Part shown: positions 60,521 through 63,550 of the stretch, in pieces
How the letters are laid out: each line of letters starts with the position of its first letter
How positions within the stretch are numbered: the first letter of the stretch is position 1
Source: Wenzhouxiangella sp.
Lineage (GTDB): Bacteria; Pseudomonadota; Gammaproteobacteria; Xanthomonadales; Wenzhouxiangellaceae
Length of the DNA stretch: 63,550 nucleotides
Direction: 5' to 3'
Assembly (NCBI GenBank): GCA_007694885.1
Contig: REEW01000081.1
Location: forward strand, 1-63,550
Program-made: the position numbers and the translations under genes
Notes under the pieces: model-generated
Told to the model about the DNA's origin: nothing
The model's database searches: none
The model's input: the letters and a program-made list of their open reading frames with translations, nothing else

Positions 60521-60887
60521 GAAGAGTCGGCCGGACAGTCGCTGTGCCGTTACGGCATGGAGGAAAGTCCGGGCTCCGCAGGGCAGGGTGCCAGGTAACG
60601 CCTGGGGGCGGTACTGGTGACGGTACCGCTACGGAAAGTGCCGCAGAAAACAAACCGCCGATGGCCTCTTCACCGAGGCACAGGCAAGGGTGAAAAGGTG
60701 CGGTAAGAGCGCACCGCGTGGCTGGCAACAGGCACGGCACGGTAAACCCCACCTGGAGCAAGGCCAAATAGGGGTGCGATGGCGTGGCCCGCGCCGCATC
60801 CGGGTAGGCCGCTAGAGGCGACCGGCGACGGTCGTCCCAGATGAATGACTGTTCTCGACAGAACCCGGCTTACAGGCCGGCTCTTCC
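60521..60887 (+). ncRNA. rnpB: RNase P RNA component, bacterial class A
   Basis: The 5' end GAAGAG pairs with CTCTTC at the 3' end (P1). Strongly conserved elements are in order: GGAGGAAAGTCCGGGCTCC, GGCAGGGTGCCAGGTAACGC, AACAAACCGCCGATGG, GGTGCGGTAAGAGCGCACCG, GGAGCAAGGCCAAATAGGGG and the P4-partner segment GATGAATGACTGTTC with ACAGAACCCGGCTTA. Length about 367 nt. Transcribed toward psd, whose stop is only eight bases away on the other strand. Confidence 0.97.
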
Positions 60888-60894
60888 TTCTGAT

Positions 60895-61755
60895 TTACGC
60901 TTCAGCCTGTACGCTCAACCCCTGCCCCAGCAGGACTTTCCGGCCCGGCCGCAAGTTCGGATCCCAGTCCGGAAACTCCGCCGGCGTGAGCACGATGACC
61001 GTCGATCCCCAGTGGAATCGCCCCAGTTCCGCGCCGCGGGCCAGCGGCGCAGCGTCAAGGCGGCGGCGCCGAGGCTCGGGACCCGGCCGCCGGTCGTGCG
61101 GCCCGCCCCAGACGGTCTCGATCCCGGCCACCAGCAAGGCAGCGACCATCACCACCGCCACCGGGCCGTAGTCGGTGTCGAGAATCACCGCCATGCGTTC
61201 GTTGCGGGCAAACAGGCCGGGCACGGCCCGGCTGGTCCGGGTCGAGACGCTGAACAGGCGCCCGGGCATGCGAAACTCTTCCACCGGCCGGCCGGCGATG
61301 GGCGCATGGACGCGGTGGTAGTCGTGGGGTGCCAGGTAGATCGTGATGAAACGGCCGTCGCTGAAGGTTTCGGCCCAATCCGGTGACCCCAGCAGCGCCT
61401 CGACGCCGTAGTGCATGCCCTTGGCCTGGATGAGCTGTGCGTCGGTGATGGTGCCCAGCTGGCTGATCGTGCCGTCGCACGGCGAGATCAGGCGCAGCGA
61501 AGGGTCGGCCAGGGGGCGGGCGTCATCGGCCAGGGCGCGGGTGAAAAACGCGTTGAAGCTGGGATAGTCGGCCGGGTCGGGTCGGGCGGCCTCGTCCAGG
61601 TTGACCGGGAACAGCCGCCGGAAACCTCCGATCAGCGGTTTCCTCACCCACGGCCGCTCGGATCTTGAAAGCGTCCAGGCGATCCGGGTCAGCAGCTGCT
61701 GCGGCAGCAGGTACTGCGGCCAGACCGCGATGCGGTCGGCCAGGGCCGGTTTCAC
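60895..61755 (-). CDS. psd: Phosphatidylserine decarboxylase proenzyme
   Basis: A 286-aa enzyme making phosphatidylethanolamine. The self-cleavage motif is GST with S251 in FHWGSTVIVL, close to the usual LGST (W replaces L). Catalytic motif HDYHRVHAPIAG and FARNERMAVILDTDYG are conserved. The start is GTG at 61755, overlapping the stop of the SCO gene by three to four bases. No signal peptide. Confidence 0.93.
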   Translation of the reverse strand: MKPALADRIAVWPQYLLPQQLLTRIAWTLSRSERPWVRKPLIGGFRRLFPVNLDEAARPDPADYPSFNAFFTRALADDARPLADPSLRLISPCDGTISQLGTITDAQLIQAKGMHYGVEALLGSPDWAETFSDGRFITIYLAPHDYHRVHAPIAGRPVEEFRMPGRLFSVSTRTSRAVPGLFARNERMAVILDTDYGPVAVVMVAALLVAGIETVWGGPHDRRPGPEPRRRRLDAAPLARGAELGRFHWGSTVIVLTPAEFPDWDPNLRPGRKVLLGQGLSVQAEA

Positions 61756-62393
61756 GAACTGATCCGGAACAGGTCGGCGACGACGTCCTCAGGGACCAGC
61801 GGGTGGCCGAAGCGGCCGTGCAGACGGCCCTCGGGATCGATGATCAGCACGGCGGCCGAATGATCGACGTTGTAGAAGCCGGTGTTTTCGTCGGGCTGCT
61901 CGCGCCAGTAGACGATCCCCAGCTGGCGGGTCAGGGCCTGCAGTTGCTCCTCCGGGCCGGTGATGGCAACGAATTCCGGGTCGAACCAGGCGACGTATTC
62001 CTCCAGCAGCTCGCCCTGGTCGCGGTCGGGATCCACCGACACGAACACGACCTGCGGCAGCTCCTCGCGGCGCATCAGGCGCAGCTGTTCCATGGACTGG
62101 GCGAGCATGGCCAGGGTGTCCGGGCACACATCGGGGCAGTTGGTGAAGCCGAAAAACAGCAGGCTCCAGCGCCCCTCGAGATCGCTCCTGGTGAACGGCT
62201 CGCCGGCCGCCGTTTCCATCCGGAAGTCGGCCAGCGCGCGCGGGGTCGGAAACAGCTGGGCGGCCCGCAGATCCTGGGTTCGATCGATCATGAAACGTGA
62301 GGCCACCAGGCCGGCGGCCAGCGCGGCGATCAGGACGATGGCGACAAGAAAAATACGGCCGCTCTGGCCGTGGGGCAGGTTCGAAGTAATCAT
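61752..62393 (-). CDS. SCO1/SenC family copper chaperone
   Basis: A 213-aa membrane-anchored protein for cytochrome oxidase CuA assembly. One N-terminal helix (about 13-32) precedes a thioredoxin-like domain with the copper ligands C86 and C90 (TNCPDVCPDTL) and H178 (NVDHSAAVLII). ATG 62393; upstream extensions run antisense to prmB and are rejected. Coupled to psd. Confidence 0.92.
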   Translation of the reverse strand: MITSNLPHGQSGRIFLVAIVLIAALAAGLVASRFMIDRTQDLRAAQLFPTPRALADFRMETAAGEPFTRSDLEGRWSLLFFGFTNCPDVCPDTLAMLAQSMEQLRLMRREELPQVVFVSVDPDRDQGELLEEYVAWFDPEFVAITGPEEQLQALTRQLGIVYWREQPDENTGFYNVDHSAAVLIIDPEGRLHGRFGHPLVPEDVVADLFRISS

Positions 62394-62459
62394 TGCGATA
62401 GTATACCGTTCTACCTTGTCTTTTCGGATCAAACCGGCGCCGGAACGCCGCATCAGGGA

Positions 62460-63350
62460 ATGTCTGACACCGATCTCGCCACGCTGGTTCGCAGGGCGGC
62501 CGCCCGCATGGACGCGGCCGGCCTGCATTTCGGCCACGGTACCGACAATGCGCTCGACGAGGCCTGCTGGATGGCCTCTCATGTGCTCGACATCGCGGCC
62601 GATTTTCCGCCGGAGGCCTTCGATCGGGAAGTTGGCGACGAGCATCGTCTGCGTTTCGAAGCCCTGGTCCAGGACCGCATTGCAACGCGCAAGCCGCTGG
62701 CTTATCTGATCGGCGAGGCCTGGTTTGCCGGGCTGAAGTTCCGGGTCAGCGAGGACGTGCTGGTGCCGCGCTCGCCGCTGGCCGAGTTGATCGTCGACGG
62801 ATTCGAGCCCTGGCTGCCGGCCGAGCGCATGCAGCGGGCGGTGGATGTGGGCACCGGCTCGGGCTGCATCGCGGTTGCCCTGGCCCATCATTACCCGCAA
62901 CTGCAGGTCGATGCGGTCGATATTTCCACGGCCGCCCTGGCCCTGGCCGAGGCCAACGTCCGTGATCACGGGCTGAACGAACGGATTCGGGTGCTGCAGT
63001 CGGATTTGTTGACCTCGGTGTCTGATCGGCGCTACGACCTGATCCTGGCCAACCCGCCCTACGTGCCCGAGGCCTCGATGGCCGAGTTGCCACCGGAATA
63101 TGCCTGGGAGCCTGCCCTGGGCCTGGTCGCAGGCGCGGATGGTCTCGATCTGGTCCGCCGCCTGGTCGCTCAGGCCGGCGACTGCCTGGAAGAACACGGT
63201 ATCCTGATCTGCGAGGTCGGTGAAGCGGCCGCGGCGCTGGATCAATGGCTGCACGCCGAGCCGGTCACCTGGCTGGAATTTGCCCACGGCGGTGACGGCG
63301 TGTTCCTGCTCGACCGCGCCGGCTGTCGGCGGGCCGCAGGTCAGGCCTGA
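62460..63350 (+). CDS. prmB: Ribosomal protein L3 glutamine methyltransferase
   Basis: A 296-aa HemK-family methyltransferase. SAM motif DVGTGSGCIAVALAH and the glutamine-binding NPPY (198-201) are present. RKPLAYLIGEAWFAGLKFRVSEDVLVPRSP is typical of PrmB rather than PrmC (which has ...YILG.. and LIPRPETE). Substrate: Gln153 of L3 (rplC at 17032), matching E. coli Gln150. Divergent from the SCO gene. Confidence 0.92.
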   Translation: MSDTDLATLVRRAAARMDAAGLHFGHGTDNALDEACWMASHVLDIAADFPPEAFDREVGDEHRLRFEALVQDRIATRKPLAYLIGEAWFAGLKFRVSEDVLVPRSPLAELIVDGFEPWLPAERMQRAVDVGTGSGCIAVALAHHYPQLQVDAVDISTAALALAEANVRDHGLNERIRVLQSDLLTSVSDRRYDLILANPPYVPEASMAELPPEYAWEPALGLVAGADGLDLVRRLVAQAGDCLEEHGILICEVGEAAAALDQWLHAEPVTWLEFAHGGDGVFLLDRAGCRRAAGQA

Positions 63351-63434
63351 GGCTGTCAACAAACGTCCCCAATCTTGGCACCCCGAGTCGCTAAAATAGG
63401 GGATTGACTTACTTTGCCGGGATAACTTGAAACA

Positions 63435-63550
63435 ATGAAAATACTGGTCACGATCAAGCGCGTGGTGGACTACAACGTCCGCGTGCGCGTCAAATCCGAC
63501 GGTTCCGGCGTGGAAACCGAAGGGGTCAAGATGTCGATCAACCCGTTCGA
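63435..63550 (+). CDS. etfB: Electron transfer flavoprotein beta subunit, 5' end (partial)
   Basis: The first 38 codons: [20 protein letters not shown] then the family-like [18 protein letters not shown]. This is the diagnostic EtfB start (MKxLVxVKRVxDYN). The gene continues past the window. EtfB with EtfA carries electrons from acyl-CoA dehydrogenases to the quinone pool. Confidence 0.93.
   Translation, partial: MKILVTIKRVVDYNVRVRVKSDGSGVETEGVKMSINPF

Noticed and set aside
60770-60812. Altered tRNA-CCA binding loop (GGC in place of GGU) in RNase P RNA L15
   Set aside because: The segment TGGCGTGGCCCGCG appears to be a common proteobacterial form of this arm as I recall it, so it is probably not unusual.
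62394-63362. Extension of the SCO1-like gene through the complement of prmB
   Set aside because: The extension has no homology, while prmB on the + strand has complete motifs.
63375-63397. TTGGCA and TAAAAT as an etfB promoter
   Set aside because: Spacing is only 11 bp, too short for sigma70; no better pair was found in the gap.

Overview
This is a chromosomal window from a high-GC gammaproteobacterium. The gene content and order (tuf-tRNA-Trp-secE-nusG, the full L11/L10-beta, str, S10, spc and alpha operons, then glyA-nrdR-ribD-ribE-ribBX-ribH-nusB-thiL-pgpA, the lpoA/yraN/dolP/rsmI neighbourhood, and a type-A RNase P RNA) point to the Lysobacterales/Chromatiales side of the class. The large Ser/Thr kinase with a TPR tail fits a Wenzhouxiangella-like organism, but that assignment is inference; no 16S gene is present to settle it.

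Region 1 (1-30283) is the translation/transcription core, all on the + strand: the 3' end of one tuf copy, tRNA-Trp, secE, nusG, rplK, rplA, rplJ, rplL, rpoB, rpoC, rpsL, rpsG, fusA, a second tuf, rpsJ to rplO, secY, rpmJ, rpsM, rpsK, rpsD, rpoA and rplQ. Regulatory sites visible here are an L10-type leader, an rplL-rpoB hairpin, a terminator abutting the rpsL promoter, an S10 leader hairpin, and an rpsM promoter whose -10 box sits in the loop of a perfect hairpin. An intrinsic terminator closes the run after rplQ.

Region 2 (30341-40362) is a mixed envelope/accessory segment: an AsmA-family protein, RarD, an ABCB-type exporter, a SYLF lipoprotein, a hemolysin-III family membrane protein, a DUF885 lipoprotein peptidase, a GNAT acetyltransferase, a phosphomannomutase/phosphoglucomutase and an RfaH-like NusG paralogue.

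Region 3 (40363-41408) is about 1 kb with no credible gene. It is built from several nested repeat families: 86-87 bp repeats with an inverted partner, a 46-bp unit in four tandem copies, and three or more flavours of a 7-bp tandem repeat (CCTTAAA, CCGTAAC, CCGGAAA, CCGTAAA). A related heptamer (CCTGAAA/GGGTTCA) lies between tuf and tRNA-Trp at the start of the window. This heptamer family is the most unusual DNA-level feature I found.

Region 4 (41409-50810) has a divergent AraC regulator/AlkB alkane hydroxylase pair with a perfect palindrome over the araC start codon, then the one-carbon/riboflavin/thiamin cluster glyA to pgpA. The ribBA-like gene has lost its GTP cyclohydrolase II zinc cysteines, so it is a ribBX-type gene and another source of GTP cyclohydrolase II is needed.

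Region 5 (50807-63550) holds a - strand operon lpoA-yraN-dolP-Ser/Thr kinase, divergent rsmI, a zinc metallopeptidase, a tightly overlapped polysaccharide deacetylase/LPLAT-like acyltransferase/methyltransferase triad, rnpB, psd and a SCO1/SenC copper protein on the - strand, prmB (whose known substrate, L3, is encoded in region 1), and the first 116 bases of an electron-transfer-flavoprotein beta gene.
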